From: Dendrophyllia cribrosa
Lineage: Eukaryota > Cnidaria > Anthozoa > Scleractinia > Dendrophylliidae
Direction: 5' to 3'
DNA length: 64,000 bases
Assembly (NCBI GenBank): GCA_024195265.1
Contig: JAJLRJ010000006.1
Span: forward strand, 16,298,139-16,362,138
Notes under the pieces: generated by a model
What the model saw: only the letters and a program-made list of their open reading frames with translations
Database searches by the model: none
Told to the model about the DNA's origin: nothing
Shown here: one piece after another, positions 1 to 10,735 of the stretch
How positions within the stretch are numbered: position 1 is the first letter of the stretch
How the letters are laid out: the number at the start of each line of letters is the position of its first letter
Made by a program: the position numbers and the translations under genes

Positions 1-401
1 AGCTCATTGAAGTGAAGATCTGTTTCCTGAGAGGTAAGCTAAGATGATTAACGGCAGCGTAAAACGCAACCGTTGGTGGAAATTTTAATTTCAAATTCCG
101 CATGTTATTGAAAGGCACAGTAATGTTACATTACAGCTGCGTCACTGTGCAGTCTCTATTTTGCTGGATTTTTTGTCAGGATATAAAATTCGTCATCTTT
201 ATCATGATGGTTTATATGAACAGACAGACAAAAGTCTCAAGGTCAGGGAACATCTCTTGCATTTCTGGTTAAGATTTTATTGACTGATATACATTTATTC
301 TCTTTTAGACTTCTTGTTCTTTGTTTCATCAAGATATTACTGAGGAATTTAGGAATGAAAAACATAAAATGTGATCATGAAAATGATGAAAAATTACCTG
401 T
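1..401. other. Non-coding flank, no gene seen
   Basis: AT-rich sequence. I see no open frame with family resemblance, splice-flanked exon or repeat structure here. It ends at the TTAA target duplication of the foldback element that follows. Confidence 0.5.
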
Positions 402-405
402 TTAA

Positions 406-911
406 AGTGCCCCTGTGATCAAATTTTTGATTTTCATTTTTTTACATTTTCGTGTACAATTAGACTTTCTTACTCATCTTGCCAAATTTCAATTCATTAC
501 GAACATCAGAAGTCAACCTTGTTCCAAGGCTTGGTTGCGAATGGGAGAAAGTGACGTCAAAGACTCAAACATACCTCACGGGTTGAAATTATAATAACAA
601 TAAGTATTGAAAATCACGCGAAAACCAACAAAAACTTTGGACTTGTTCTTCGTGCAATTTTCTATGCTGATTGTTATTATAATTTCAACCCGTGAGGTAT
701 GTTTGAGTCTTTGACGTCACTTTCTCCCATTCGCAACCAAGCCTTGGAACAAGGTTGATTAATGGCAGCCGTAAATTCTCGGAAATAAATGTTAAAATAA
801 AATGACTTCTGATGCTCGTAATGGATTGAAATTTGGCAAGATGAGTAAAAAAGTCTAATAGTACACAAAAATGTAAAAAAATCAAAATCAAAAATTTGAT
901 CATAGGGCACT
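406..911. mobile_element. Foldback MITE with TTAA target duplication
   Basis: The two ends are inverted copies: it begins AGTGCCCCTGTGATCAAATT and ends in the near-complement (ATCATAGGGCACT). TTAA lies directly outside each end (402-405 and 912-915). The arms continue almost to the centre: 513-592 pairs with 671-757, including a GACGTCA-containing block, with about 75 nt of loop near 600-670. The right arm carries roughly 40 nt not paired in the left. TTAA duplication is typical of piggyBac and Kolobok transposases. No transposase is encoded, so this is a non-autonomous copy. The open frames at 677-973 are by-products of the arms. Confidence 0.85.
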
Positions 912-2854
912 TTAATAAATACCGGGTTCAAATAAACGTCGGGTCCGCAAGGCTGAGTTTTAAAGAAACACACACGGCATTTAATTGAGAAAATACAGTA
1001 CTACGTCAGTAGACTGCGAGCAGTCCCCCCTACCCCCTCACCCCTCCTCATTTTTAAACACCAAGCACTCACATAAAGCTGTGCTGAGAATCAATAAAGA
1101 ATCCGAATGAGACGACTTCATGGGTCTGGTCTGAAAATGTGACAAATAGGGAGATTACGTTGTTCCAGAAAATATGTATACCTCCCTCATGGAAGGTATT
1201 TTGCTTAAAACCCACCCCTCTGGAAATTCCAATTAAGCTTTGTACTTTTCTTTAAAAACTATGGCTTTTGAGGTATTATTCTCATATCTTGTTATACATG
1301 TGTTTGTAATTAACAGTACCAGGTTTTTTTTCTCAATCTAATTTTGTGCTGCTAACAACAGTAAACAAGATTAACAGCCTCAGTATCTCTAAAAGGTGTT
1401 GGTTGAATCCCCTTGTTATTTCCATGGTGGCTTGATCTATGATTATACATTTTTGCAATTTTCCTACCCCTATTTTTTAACTTATAACAATGCCAAGAAT
1501 TTTCCCCTTCCCACCTGGGGCAAAAAATATATTCAAACCCCCTGTATTCCCCAACATGTTCCCCTGGTTGTCCTGGGGGTCAACCCCCCAGGGGAAGCCA
1601 ATGACATTGACATATGCTTTACTTTTGTACAGTGCTTTATATGCACTTCAGTGAACAACTTTAAATTCGTCAAATAGATTATTTTCTAAAATAGATTATA
1701 CAAATTCATTATAATATAGTTGCTTGGTGATAAATGGATTGCATCATTGTTACAGCTGTCATTCTGCTGTTGGCAGTTCTATTGTTAACAACTTCCTGTT
1801 AACAAACTTTTGATTAACAACCTTTCTGTCAGTGACAGTCCAGTGATAGCATAGTGTCTACGTGTACATGCATAGAAAACACAACAACTAAATAACTAAC
1901 AAATAGTCGGTCGGTTACAGCTTTGCAAGTGGGTCATTTTATCCCAGTTCAAAGGGGATGCTTGATCAAGGGGAGGCGCTTATTGAGGATTTGAGGTATT
2001 TTTTTAAATACTGTAAAGACTCTGTTTAGTGGCCTTCTTGCAATAATTTTGTCCCTTCTCACTAATACATGCCCTCTTTGCAGGTGATTTTGGTAATAAG
2101 CCCACCACTCCCCAACCTATTTCAATTAGTGCAGTATATTAGGTACTGCAGTAATGTGAGCTCGTGGGTCCCATTGTACCAGAAGCTGCATGGTTTCCAG
2201 GGAAGCACAATGAGTAAAACTCCGCGGGGGAGGGGGTACTTAAATCAACTATTGCTAGGTATGTGCCGCTAGCATCTCAGAGCCCTTACCCCATTATAGT
2301 CTATTCTGTGGCCAATTATAGACCTCATTTTAATCACTGTTGTGAAAATATAAACTTCGCGATCCCAACTTAGTCACTTTATTACCTCAAATCCCCACTT
2401 AGGTGGCTCTATATAGTTTTTAGGCGCATGGGGCATGGGCTTGAAAATGGCACGAGCAGTGTTTGTTTATTTTGATGATGTCACAAAAATAAAGCGGCTT
2501 TTACGGTAACTAAAATCCTTTATTGCGTACATTCCACGTGGTAAATTTTTATAAAAAGTGACAAATTGGTAGGATTTTCTTGGTTCTCGATCACAAAAAA
2601 AGACAACAATTTTTGTACATACATGAACCCAATAAACATAAAAAATGAAAAGTGAGTAAATTGCCAAAAATTATGTACCAATTTTTTTATGGCTTTGTTA
2701 GATTAGACTTAATGAATGTTTCCTTTGTTTCACCAAAAATAATTAATATTTACCGTGTAAAAACCGAGAAAATCCGATAGGAGGTTTGCTAGCCTTGAAC
2801 AACAAGTCCAACAACTCAATCATTGGTTGCCATGGTAATGATACAAGACTGCCA
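912..2854. other. Non-coding stretch, no gene seen
   Basis: AT-rich intergenic DNA. The block near 1,500-1,600 contains C-runs and G-runs around an inverted CCCCTGG/CCAGGGG core, and similar CCTGGGG/CCAGGGAAG wording recurs near 2,195 and 3,470-3,530. This suggests decayed copies of one repeat. No supportable exon was found. Confidence 0.4.
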
Positions 2855-3020
2855 AATAGACCATATTCGTATTCTCGGTATTGAACTGGTACTAGCTTGC
2901 AATTTAGGCTCATGCGGGGGAATATCATTAAAAATATTTGCATGTGAAAAGATTCCCCCGCGTGAGCCTCCATTGCAAGCTAGTACCAGTTCAATACCGA
3001 GAATACGAAAATGGTCTATT
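2855..3020. repeat. Foldback element, ~65-bp inverted arms
   Basis: The left arm (2855 to about 2920) starts AATAGACCATATTCGTATTC. Its inverted copy runs from about 2955 to 3020, ending GGTCTATT. The arms pair almost perfectly around a short AT-rich loop (TCATTAAAAATATTTG area). The overlapping ORFs on both strands are mirror translations of the arms. I found no clear target duplication. Confidence 0.8.
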
Positions 3021-3200
3021 AGACTTCTCCATAAATGAGAAAGCCTAAGCTACGTGTATGTGTATATTACGCCTAGTGTTGTGAAACAAAACTCTCGAAA
3101 GACAGCAATAAGATTGTGTATATTTTATTTGGAAGACTGGCCAATAACTATATGGAGTCACCTTAAATAAAACTACCCCCAAAAAATTGCCAAAATTTTC

Positions 3201-3470
3201 ATACCCCAGAAATCTCGAAAATGTGCGACGTCATTCTGGTAACTGTTGAAAATGCAAATCCATTATTGTCAATCCAGTCGTAAAAATATGACCCCATCCA
3301 GCAGCACATACCCATTACACTATTGCTTATACCCCCAAAATCCCAAAAATGTGCAACGCCATTTTAGTAACTCTGCAGAAAATGCAACCCGATTATAGTT
3401 TATCCATTCATGAAAACACTACCCTATCCAGCTACACATCCAATTAGCTTATTACTAGAAAGTACCCCCT
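3201..3470. repeat. Two diverged tandem copies of a ~130-bp unit
   Basis: Copy 1 (about 3201-3330) and copy 2 (about 3331-3470) share the same order of phrases: ATACCCC, then AAAATGTGC-ACG-CATT, GTAACT, GAAAATGCAA, TATCCAG or CATCCAGC, then CACAT. They are an old direct duplication. The rest of 3021-4574 shows no gene. Confidence 0.6.
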
Positions 3471-4574
3471 CCCCTGGGGTAAAACTGTATGAATTCCCCA
3501 GAACTGGGCCTGGATTTCCAGGGAAGCCCCCCACGGTTATTTTTCACAGGGTCAAAACCCATGCTATACACTGTAAAAAAAACTGTAAAATCATGTTCAC
3601 AGTATGTTGTTTGGTTCCTTAGCAGCTGTAGATAGCATTAACCAACCATGATCTTTACATTTTTACAAAGACAATGTACAAGTCATATAAATTTTAAATA
3701 ATTTACTGATTGTTAATGATTAACTGCATAAAGTTGGATTTCGTCTACATTTTTTAAACAACTTCTTTCTTTAGAATTCGACCTGAATATTCATGAAGTT
3801 TTTATAAATATGAGAGGGAGTACACACATTTAAGCTTAAGGTTATACATAAGCTGATCTAAGCTTTACTTACAAGATTTTTCAAACTGCACAAACAGTCA
3901 TATTATTAAGATGCATGAAGTATTTGAGAAAGTTATAAAATTAATTTAGTTCTTTTTATCATAAACACGGCAAATTATATAACTTACTGAATAACGTGAT
4001 ATAACGTTTAAGCTAAATTTAATCCATAAAAAAGTTTAAGCTTACCTTTTGTGGCAAAATAAGTCCTTTTCTTGTAGTCTAGTTTCACAAGATAAAAAGT
4101 CAAGTAAAAGACCTTCCTATTAGCAGGAACGTTCATTATTTGGTGGACAGTGTTCTTAACTAAATTTTATCAAGAAAAACGTACCTTATGTGGCAAAAAA
4201 ACTTGTTTCAAAGTCACTTTCTTTCCAGTTTGCGGCCGCGAAAAAAAAAAAAAAATTCAGTTCAGGATCTCGTCAGCCGCTGCCGGAAGCCGCGTAAATG
4301 CGGCTCTTTCATTGGTCAATCTTCCCGCCTTTTTTTCTTGGGTCCAGTCTTTTTTGTAAATTCAAGTCAGGTGACTACAAAGCTGTAGACTCGTGTATTT
4401 TGCTGTCATTTTGGTTTCAGAAATTCATTCAACATTTTCAAGAAAAATTAAAGAAACGTTTCATTAATTTTTAAAATGAACTTTTTAATGCGAGGAATGA
4501 ATGATTCAAAGCTATTCTGTTAGTGGGTCAATGGCAAACTTAATCTTCAAGGTAGCTGGCTTTTATTTTACTTA

Positions 4575-5059
4575 ACCCTCTGAGGAGGGTACTCTCATAT
4601 GTATAAGCTTTAAGGGTATGTGCCGCTGTGAAGGGTGTGGTTTTCAAGAAGTCTAGTCTGGGATAGGGTATAGAATTCAGAGAGTTTTGGTTTAGGATAG
4701 GGTATCATTTGCCGGGAAACTGATCGGTGGCATGAAGAATTAAGTCTAGAATACGAATTGAAACTCGGAAGAGAAAGAGCCTTCTCTAAAATGTCGTCTG
4801 TAAATGAGACCTGTCATTTGCGCGCTTCTTCCAGTCTTTCAACTAAGTTCGAAAGCCGGTTAACGCTGGTGGAGGATACTCTCATATATAAGCTATATCG
4901 GTATGTGCCGCTGTGAAGGGTATGGTTTTTAAGCAGTTTAGTCTCGTGTTAGTCTGGGATAAGGCATAGAAATCAGAGAGTTTTGGTTTAGAATAGAGTA
5001 TCATATCAGTGATATGAAGAATTAAGTCTAGTATAGGAATTGAAACTCGGAACCCTAAA
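4575..5059. repeat. Direct duplication of a ~190-bp block
   Basis: Copy 1 (about 4575-4768) and copy 2 (about 4869-5059) share TACTCTCATAT-TATAAGCT, GTATGTGCCGCTGTGAAGGG, AGAGAGTTTTGGTTTAG, GAAGAATTAAGTCTAG and GAATTGAAACTCGG in the same order. About 100 bp of unrelated sequence separates them. Nothing coding is seen here or in the following 5,060-5,512. Confidence 0.7.
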
Positions 5060-5512
5060 CGGAAATAAAATTATCGCGGCAACATTGTACACACTTGGTT
5101 TTCTATTAAAAACACTGTTTTTGATAGAGGCTCAGATATGCAAAAACAAGAGAAAATAATTGGACAATTATAATCTCTTGGCAAAAATCATTAACTCGCA
5201 GCATGCAACCGGAAATTGGTGACTGCAGTATAGACTAAAAATAAGTTAATTAATTAATAGCTCATTGTACTTCGTAATACGAGCTCGTAAAAGCCCGAGG
5301 TGCAAGTGGCGAGTGACGAGACCTATATAAAGTTGAACCCGAAGTCAACGACTTGATAACATACAGAACTGAACAATTAAAAATAAACCTTTGAGAGCAT
5401 TCTTTTAATGTGACGTAAGATATCGTTTAAATAAGCGTATATAGAACTGTAATAGCAACACAGTTCTAAAAATATATATAGCAAGTCAGGGATAAGGCAA
5501 GGATTTTCGGTG

Positions 5513-5542
5513 TCACACACCCCCCCTCCCCCACCCTCACTC

Positions 5543-5576
<34 letters not shown>

Positions 5577-5749
5577 TTCACGCTCCTTCACCCTCCCTCA
5601 CCCTCACCCTCACTCACCCCCCTCACCCTCACCCTCACCCCCCTCACCCTCACTCACCCCCCTCACCCTCACTCACCCCCCTCACCCTCACCCTCACCCC
5701 CCTCACCCTCACTCACCCCCCTCACCCTCACCCTCACCCTCACTCACCC

Positions 5750-5782
<33 letters not shown>

Positions 5783-5887
5783 ACCCCCCTCACCCTCACT
5801 CACCCCCCTCACCCTCACTCACCCCCCTCACCCTCACCCTCACTCACCTCCCTCACCCTCACTCACCCGCCTCACCCTTACTCACCC

Positions 5888-5920
<33 letters not shown>

Positions 5921-6277
5921 ACCCCCCTCACCCTCACTCACCCCCCTCACCCTCACCCTCACCCTCACTCACCCCCCTCACCCTCACCCTCACCCTCACT
6001 CACCCCCCTCACCCACCCCCCTCACCCTCACCCTCACCCCCCTCACCCTCACTCACCCCCCTCACCGTCACCCCCCTCACCCTCACTCACCCCCCTCACC
6101 CTCACTCACCCCCCTCACCCTCACCCTCACCCCCCTCACCCTCACTCCCCCCCTCACCCTCACTCACCCCCCTCACCCTCACTCACCCCCCTCACCCTCA
6201 CTCACCCCCCTCACCCTCACTCACCCCCCTCACCCCCCTCACCCTCACCCTCACCCTCACTCACCCCCCTCACCCTC
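5513..6277. repeat. C-rich simple/minisatellite tract, ~765 bp
   Basis: Nearly pure C, T and A built from CCCTCA hexamers and CACTCACCCCCCTCACCCT-like phrases, opening with a run of more than 30 C. Only two or three G residues occur on the + strand, so the complement is G-rich with regularly spaced runs of 3-6 G. The 256-codon open frame made only of P, H, S, T and L is a by-product of the repeat. Confidence 0.9.
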
Positions 6278-6397
6278 TAAACTTTCTGAATAGTTGTTCT
6301 CTGCCTTCATACCCTAACAGGTATCAGACTAACTCTGATGTGGTCATTTTCGATTTCAATGCCCCAAGTGGTACTAAACCACGAATTTTAACCCCTA

Positions 6398-6743
6398 AAG
6401 GCCCGTTTAAATAGGCGATTTTTTGTGCAATTTTTGTCGCACTTGTCGATGCAATTTTTGGTGCGCGCAAGTTGCATCCTCAATTCGCATGTGTAAACGG
6501 GCGGCGATTTCAGTGCGATTTGGGCGCGATTTTTCGCGCGCGATGTCGCAGAGGTTTCGAACATGTTCGAAACCTGATGCAACTTGGCGGAGATTTTTGG
6601 GAAATCACAGCAAATCAGTCAAATCAAATGTCGCACCCGAATCGCACAGGAAATCGCCGCTAGTTTACACTGGCGACAAAACTAAAGTTGCATTGGAGAG
6701 CGCTAAAACATCGCATCAAAAATCGCATGTGTAAACGGGCCTT
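6398..6743. mobile_element. MITE with AAGGCCCGTTTA termini
   Basis: The ends are inverted: AAGGCCCGTTTA at the left, TAAACGGGCCTT at the right. The interior is rich in GCGATTT/AAATCGC words that pair between the halves. The same arm sequences reappear around 8,408-8,515 and 10,610-10,735, so this is one interspersed family. No coding capacity is evident, and the target duplication is unclear. Confidence 0.7.
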
Positions 6744-6907
6744 ATAAGGTACGACTGACGATCACCCCGTCACTTTTATATGGCAGTCTCCTTCCCTGGA
6801 TTTTCCACAGGCTTTGCCACAGCGACGACAGTCGAAGGTCTAGTTATTAACATTTTATTAATACAAATTGCAGCACCTCTGCCCCTCCGATAACAGAACC
6901 GAGGTTA

Positions 6908-7414
6908 ATGGAAAACTCCTGTGAAACAAAACCAGTTCCACTTCCAAGAAAGGCTAAGGGATTCAAGATCGACGCCGAATTGAAATTGGCTCCGGGTAAA
7001 GGAATTGGTGTCTTTGCCGCCCAATTCATTCCCGCTAACACACGAGTGGATGATTTTCACTTAATTTTTTTCGATGAACAAGAAACTCTCGAATATCTGG
7101 CATCGTTACCAAATGACGAGGAAAGGAAAAAATGGTTAGAACATGTTTGGGGGGAAGACGGAAAGATAGCCATGCATGATGAAAACGTTGACGATGGTGG
7201 AATGGTCAATCACTCTGACAATCCAACAGTGGTAGTAAGTGATCAAGATGGATATACGTACACAACAAGAGACGTACACAAAGGAGAAGAACTAACAGAA
7301 CATTACGATTCATATGAGAAAGTTCCCTTTTATGTGAAACTTTGTGAAGAGTATGGTGTAGTAGATTGGTTTATTAATGGTGAGAATAATTCTCCATTGG
7401 CGAACAGCAATTAG
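6908..7414 (+). CDS. Stand-alone SET-domain protein (putative protein lysine methyltransferase)
   Basis: A single-exon ORF of 168 residues that is almost entirely a SET domain, the fold that transfers methyl groups from S-adenosylmethionine to protein lysines. Visible motifs: GKGIGVFAAQFIPANTRV (about 30-47), the N-terminal SET strand; NHSDNP (101-106), the NHS-x-NP cofactor-binding motif; and GEELTEHYDSY (126-136), with the tyrosines expected at the active site. No pre-SET or post-SET cysteine cluster, signal peptide or membrane segment is seen. The ATG at 6908 is the first in frame and leaves a short leader before the domain. It lies alone between two MITE-family copies. Lack of introns could mean a retrocopy, a naturally intronless gene or lateral acquisition. 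Family assignment is firm; substrate and activity are unknown. Confidence 0.8.
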   Translation: MENSCETKPVPLPRKAKGFKIDAELKLAPGKGIGVFAAQFIPANTRVDDFHLIFFDEQETLEYLASLPNDEERKKWLEHVWGEDGKIAMHDENVDDGGMVNHSDNPTVVVSDQDGYTYTTRDVHKGEELTEHYDSYEKVPFYVKLCEEYGVVDWFINGENNSPLANSN

Positions 7415-7818
7415 AGAGCTTAAAGAGAACCTGCAGTCCCTAGTGCGCATGCTTGTACTTGGTTAACATTTTTTTGACGTTCGTTACATTCTGTGACTAC
7501 TCACATGACGCAATTTCAAGTTTTATTAGAAGCTGAATGTCCGCCATTATGAATGGGAAAGCTTGCGAAAGTAAGCTTCTATTCTACTGTGGATGAGTTC
7601 AAAACAAGCGGTGCTAAAGCAATTACAGATCGTACAGTTAAAGATAATATAACCAGCAGCACATTCAATGCATGTTTTCTGCAGTATAAAAGTGCATGGA
7701 AGGTAAAGTGACATTCCATCGTGGGTCTCGCAAAACCGTGCATGCGCAGAAGGGACTGCAGGGCACCTTTAATCCTTTTACTCCCAGAGTCAATTATGGA
7801 GACATGTAATGTAGTTTT

Positions 7819-7990
7819 AACTTTTGAGTCTGTGGACGAAATCCTATGGTGTGACCATTCAAATGAAACCTCTTCAGCAGTACTTTTGCATGGTACCATT
7901 TGTTCTAACTTTTGAGTCTGTTGATGAAATCCTATGGTGTGACCATTCAAATGAAACCTCTTCAGCAGTACTTTTGCATGGTACCATTTG
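7819..7990. repeat. Tandem duplication, 88-bp unit
   Basis: AACTTTTGAGTCTGT begins at 7819 and again at 7907. The two copies are nearly identical and both contain GTGACCATTCAAATGAAACC. The same phrase recurs once near 13,530-13,560 and repeatedly at 48.9-49.6 kb, so this is a fragment of a dispersed tandem-repeat family. Confidence 0.85.
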
Positions 7991-8796
7991 TTTTTCAATA
8001 TTTTACAAAATGAAATTTGGCATTTTTCTTGAATTTTCACGTGTGGCACTCTTGGGAGTGAAAGGGTTAAGCAATCATGACGACAACGCGAAAGAAAACC
8101 CGGTTGTCGCGTCGTCGTGGCTGCTTAAGCTCCCCATCTGGGACGAACAACTACTGGACAGAGAAGTTTCCACTAGTCGTGTCGTATCTCTGTGAAACGC
8201 TCTTCGATCTAAAGTAAAACTTTTCGGCGATCTTTAACTCAGTGTAATTTTATTGCTATTGTTAGTATTATGTTTAGTCTTAAATTTTATATCTAGTCTA
8301 TATAGTCTTAGCTATAGTATGTAGTATATTAAATTTTTTAGTGTGTAGGGTTTTTATACGGAATTGTAATGATTGATTCTGAAAAGCCCATTGGGGACGA
8401 TTCAATTAAGGCCGGTTTACACTTGCAATTTTTCGCGCGCTGCAACTCCAAATCGCAAGTGTAAGTACGAGATGCAATTTCGGTGCGATTTGTGGCCGCG
8501 ATATCGCATAAACAGGCTTTTATTTTTGTTTTTAACAAATTGGGAACTGTTTAAAGCATATTTCACCGGTTAACTTCTCCTCTTCTTCATCAAAGTTAGC
8601 ATTTAAATTGACCTTAATCGCCTCAATTGCTGCCGCTCAACGGTCAGAGCGTTTAATTTATAATCTGCACTCTTGCACATAGGCGTACGGGCAATTTTTT
8701 GCCAGAGGGGGCGGTGAACCATTTGCCCAAAAAATTCTCGCAAGCTGCCCAAATTTTTACGAAACAGTCGAAAAGAAACGAGGGTCATACGATGCA

Positions 8797-9357
8797 CTAA
8801 CATAGGCCTACATATGAAGTGAAAATATTCTTACATATGAATCTATCGTATGAGCTCATAAAACACGTTAAAAGAAATAGCTGTTCTGCCATTTCGACGG
8901 TCAAAGATATCAATGATACCATGTCATTGTTGACTACAGAGTTGGCATATGCCCTTTCAATGTTAATAAGTGCGATGTTACTGACTGCGGGTAAGTTTTC
9001 AATCTGCGCAACGCACTGAATGATCGTTCTGCAGAACAGTGGGACAGAACATGATGTAGCAGGTATCACTGCAAGGATATGTACCACATTAGAAAACTTT
9101 GGAAACATATCAAATAGATCATTCTCTTGCATTGTCTCCAGCATTTCTGAAACAGTCATGTAGCCTAATCCGCGCACACGACGAAAACTCGCGTACATTT
9201 TCTGCTCGACTTCCAGAATCTCGCCGTCGATTTTGTAACATTTAGCAACGCGGGAAAAGCTTTCTTTATCAGGTGTTTCACCGTGACAGATATTTCCCAA
9301 AGCACAGAGTATTTCCTGGTCATTTTCGCTTAACCTGACCTTAAGCTCGGACAGCAC
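8797..9357 (-). pseudogene. hAT transposase C-terminal relic
   Basis: An open frame of 186 codons with the C-terminal hAT pattern: ENDLFDMFPKFSNVVHILAV, then IPATSCS, then SNIALINIERAYANSVVNND. This corresponds to the hAT dimerisation region close to the C-terminus. Between IPATSCS and SNIAL the usual ERSFSALRR-type stretch is replaced by unrelated residues, so a local frame disturbance is likely. The catalytic RNase-H-like core and BED finger upstream are missing. The last ~45 codons past the motif look out of register. Non-functional remnant. Confidence 0.7.
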
Positions 9358-9386
9358 CTTGTCGATGGACGCATAGTAAGTGTTAA

Positions 9387-9811
9387 AGTGCCTATCACCA
9401 ATAGACAGTTATTTTTAGAATCAACTCTATGTACATTGAATAGTTGAATGGTAAAATATTTCTTGTTTTGAACGTCGTGTTAGTGAGTTATAGAGATTTA
9501 ATTTACAAAATGCAAATTAGATGACGTCAACCCGGGAATCATTTATTATACAACTACTTGTTTTCACCTCCAAGTAATATTTTTTACGAATCAATTGACT
9601 ATCCACAGTTTATTTTTAGTATTTATCAAATTAATTATCAAATTAATTGTTAATTAAATTCCCGGGTTGACGTCATCTAATTAGCATTTTGTAAATTCAA
9701 ATCTCTATAACTCACTAACACGACGTTCAAAACAAGAAATATTTTACCATTCAACTATTCAATGAACATAGAATTGATTCTGAAAATAACTTTCTAGGGG
9801 TGATAGGCACT
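9387..9811. mobile_element. Foldback MITE with TTAA target duplication, nested in the hAT
   Basis: Starts AGTGCCTATCACC and ends GGTGATAGGCACT, with TTAA immediately outside (9383-9386, 9812-9815). The long arms pair through GAACGTCGTGTTAGTGAGTT and CCCGGGTTGACGTCATCTAA-type blocks around a loop near 9,545-9,650. Same terminal style as the element at 406-911. Confidence 0.85.
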
Positions 9812-10735
9812 TTAATACGATGGTGCGATTCCGGTGTCAGCTGCGTTTGTCTTTGCGCTTGTTCATCTACAAGGGCTTGACGGCGGCGCGATGGCGTTTG
9901 TCTGGGTGCCCTTACTTCTCGTAAATGATTCAAACTGAGAATTGGTCAACCACTTCTTCATTTTCAGACCCATTGCTGATGCTATCTGCCATACGCTGTT
10001 GAAACTTTCTTCACTCCGACACTGGCGTAGGGTCTGAACAAATTTCTACGAGCGGAGATGACGTCGACCGTATTCCCCTGAAGATATCGGCAGACTATTA
10101 GTGTTGCTCAAAATTAATTTCAGCACACACAGTCCGAAGATAAACTCCAAGTCACAAATGGCGATCAATAAGGCTCTGCTCTCGGAGTAGGTTTTCGGAT
10201 CTTTGTCTGAAGACAACGTGAGCAGGGCTTTTACAACGCCGACTTCAGGTTAAAATAAAAAATATCTATCTCTTCGAAAAAAAAAAAACATGGAAACTTC
10301 TTTAAAAACTGGCTTTGCCCAAATTTCTCTTGCTGCCCAAAAAAATTGAGTTCCCCAAAATTTGGGGGGGCTGCAGCCCCCCCAGCCCCCCCGGCCCGTA
10401 CGCCTATGCTCTTGCAGTTGTAGAGACTTTCATGTTCTGGCCACTCTTCCAGCAAAATTTTCTCGTCTCTAGATGAGCGAGCCGTCTTCTTTTTATTCCC
10501 CTTAGACATTTTATTTTCAGCGACGTCCATAGCCAATCAAAACCGACCCATGGGGAATCGGGGACTCCAAGTAAAAATTCATATTTGTCCAAAATCGCTT
10601 CAAAATTGCAATAAGTTTCGAACATGTTTGCAACCTCTGCGACATCGCGGCCACAAATAGCCCTGAAATCGCACCGAAATTGCATCTCGTTTGCACTTGC
10701 GAGTTGCAACGCACGTGCGAGAAAAATTGCATAAT

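Larger units (their letters stand above)
8678..10408 (-). mobile_element. hAT-type DNA transposon, degenerate
   Basis: The termini are CATAGGCGTACGGGC at the left and GCCCGTACGCCTATG at the right, a perfect 15-bp inverted repeat. They are flanked by the 8-bp direct duplication CTCTTGCA (8670-8677 and 10409-10416). An 8-bp duplication is the hAT signature, and the element contains a fragment with a hAT C-terminal dimerisation motif. Near the right end is a run of C and G (AGCCCCCCCAGCCCCCCCGG region). It contains a nested TTAA foldback. Confidence 0.85.
8532..10509 (-). pseudogene. MADF/Myb-like domain fragment split by a hAT insertion
   Basis: Reading leftward from an ATG at 10509, the frame gives a basic leader (MSKGNKKKTARSSR) and then EKILLEEWPEHESLYN. 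The latter resembles the start of a MADF domain, where an acidic/aromatic W-x-H-x-x-LY motif is typical. The frame meets the hAT target duplication at 10409-10416. It resumes at 8669 as ADYKLNAL, then continues after a one- or two-base frame disturbance as AAIEAIKVNLNANFDEEEE, also MADF-like, to a stop at 8532. I read this as a DNA-binding accessory ORF of the surrounding element, destroyed by the insertion and a frameshift. A host gene captured between MITE arms is the alternative. Confidence 0.5.
8408..10735. mobile_element. Composite element with inverted arms carrying a MADF-like frame
   Basis: The left arm (8408 to about 8515) reads AAGGCCGGTTTACACTTGC then TGCAATTTTTCGCGCG. The right arm (about 10,610-10,735) is its inverted copy, sharing GAGATGCAATTTCGGTGCGA and GTGGCCGCGAT. 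The extreme right terminus is replaced by a (TAA)n run. Between the arms lies a reading frame resembling a MADF/Myb-like DNA-binding domain, interrupted by a hAT insertion (8678-10408). MADF/Myb-like second ORFs are known in PIF/Harbinger elements, so this may be a Harbinger relative. That class assignment is inference. Confidence 0.6.

Noticed and set aside
5510..6280. Long 256-codon open frame rich in Pro, His, Ser, Thr and Leu
   Set aside because: It is the translation of the C-rich simple repeat; any frame through such a repeat stays open.
7579..8195. Frames of 156 and 123 codons on opposite strands
   Set aside because: Both are generated by the 88-bp tandem duplication, whose repeated peptide is visible in each.
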